Assembly (NCBI RefSeq): GCF_016741875.1
Contig: NZ_JAERRF010000021.1
Coordinates: forward strand, 62,001-126,000
Direction: 5' to 3'
From: Streptomyces coffeae
GTDB taxonomy: Bacteria; Actinomycetota; Actinomycetes; Streptomycetales; Streptomycetaceae
Length of the DNA stretch: 64,000 bases
Below, piece after piece: positions 63,649 through 64,000 of the stretch. Numbering within the stretch: position 1 is the first letter of the stretch; each line of letters opens with the position of its first letter. The notes under the pieces were generated by a model, which saw only the letters and a list, made by a program, of their open reading frames with translations, did no database searches and was not told the DNA's origin. Position numbers and translations under genes: made by a program.

Positions 63649-64000
63649 TCAGCCCGACCGCTGATAGCGGTGGGCCAGTTCGGTGACGGCACGCGCCACC
63701 GCCTCCCGCAGCTCCGGCGGCCCCAGCACCTCGGCCTCGGTGCCCAGCCGCAGCATGTCGTGGACGGCCACGGGCAGCGACTCCACCGGAAGCGTCACCC
63801 GCGCCCGTCCCTCCTCGTCCGGCGGGCCCGCCCCGGCCGCCGCCACCGCGCCGATCGCGCCGAACTGCATCGGCAGCAGCTTCCGCCCGCGCTCGGTCAG
63901 CAGCAGTTCCGCCTCGCCCTCGAAGCGGGACGTCTCCAGCCGCCGCGACACCTCCTGCCAGTGGGCCGCGAGATCGAATCCGGCCGGGCGCACGAAGTGT
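63649..64000 (-). CDS. WYL-domain transcription regulator, C-terminal part, cut by the right edge
   Basis: The frame is open at base 64000, so only about 117 C-terminal residues are present. PAGFDLAAHWQEVSRRLE followed by ARVTLPVESLPVAVHDMLRL and ELREAVARAVTELAHRYQ to the end is typical of the C-terminal extension (WCX) of YafY-type HTH-WYL regulators. The helix-turn-helix and the WYL core should lie to the right of the window. Confidence 0.78.
   Translation of the reverse strand, partial: HFVRPAGFDLAAHWQEVSRRLETSRFEGEAELLLTERGRKLLPMQFGAIGAVAAAGAGPPDEEGRARVTLPVESLPVAVHDMLRLGTEAEVLGPPELREAVARAVTELAHRYQRSG

Overview
The window looks like Streptomyces or a close relative. The DNA is very GC-rich with G or C at nearly every third codon position. 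It carries giant NRPS genes with an MbtH partner, a PAS/GAF/SpoIIE-type phosphatase, an ANTAR regulator, a SAV_2336-type protein, leaderless promoters, and at least two TTA (bldA-type) codons. I see no tRNA, rRNA, CRISPR array or insertion sequence.

Bases 1-29565 are the right-hand end of a nonribosomal peptide cluster, all on the plus strand. The tail of one NRPS is cut by the left edge (last part of an E domain, then C-A-T-E-C-A-T). A 6663-residue NRPS follows (C-A-T-E, C-A-T, C-A-T-E, C-A-T, C-A-T-E), then an MFS exporter, an MbtH-like protein and a strong hairpin terminator. The visible modules would add D-X1, L-X2, D-X3, L-Thr, D-X3, L-Val, D-X2, a nearly strict D/L alternation. X3 has an acidic pocket and X2 a hydrophobic one. 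No loading module, thioesterase or tailoring enzyme is visible, so the rest of the cluster lies to the left or elsewhere.

Bases 29566-38199 hold mixed regulatory and metabolic genes: a cupin XRE regulator next to a PuuB-like FAD oxidoreductase, an AlkC-type DNA glycosylase, a GAF-LuxR regulator, a DJ-1/PfpI protein beside a GlxA-type AraC regulator, a STAS-ANTAR-GAF regulator, and a conserved actinobacterial helical protein.

Bases 38240-48440 (minus strand) are the most interesting accessory region. They form a tightly coupled operon reading EAD1-trypsin, VMAP-like protein, MoxR AAA+ ATPase, a 1717-residue vWA/propeller/caspase-like/STAND protein ending in a broken alpha/beta-hydrolase, a small zinc-ribbon protein and a membrane protein. 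This matches the vWA-MoxR-VMAP class of predicted biological conflict (immunity or cell-suicide) systems, but with an unusual fusion.

Bases 48830-55095 hold an AcoR-like GAF regulator facing an asparagine-use operon (FadR-type GntR, AnsP-like permease, asparaginase, aspartate ammonia-lyase). The spacers of that operon are rich in repeats, G-runs and a hairpin. Bases 55155-64000 hold a PAS-GAF-SpoIIE-HATPase sensor phosphatase, apolipoprotein N-acyltransferase, an Idh/MocA oxidoreductase coupled to a FAD monooxygenase, a divergent TetR repressor with two near-identical operators, a DinB-like protein, a hypothetical protein, and the end of a WYL regulator cut by the right edge.
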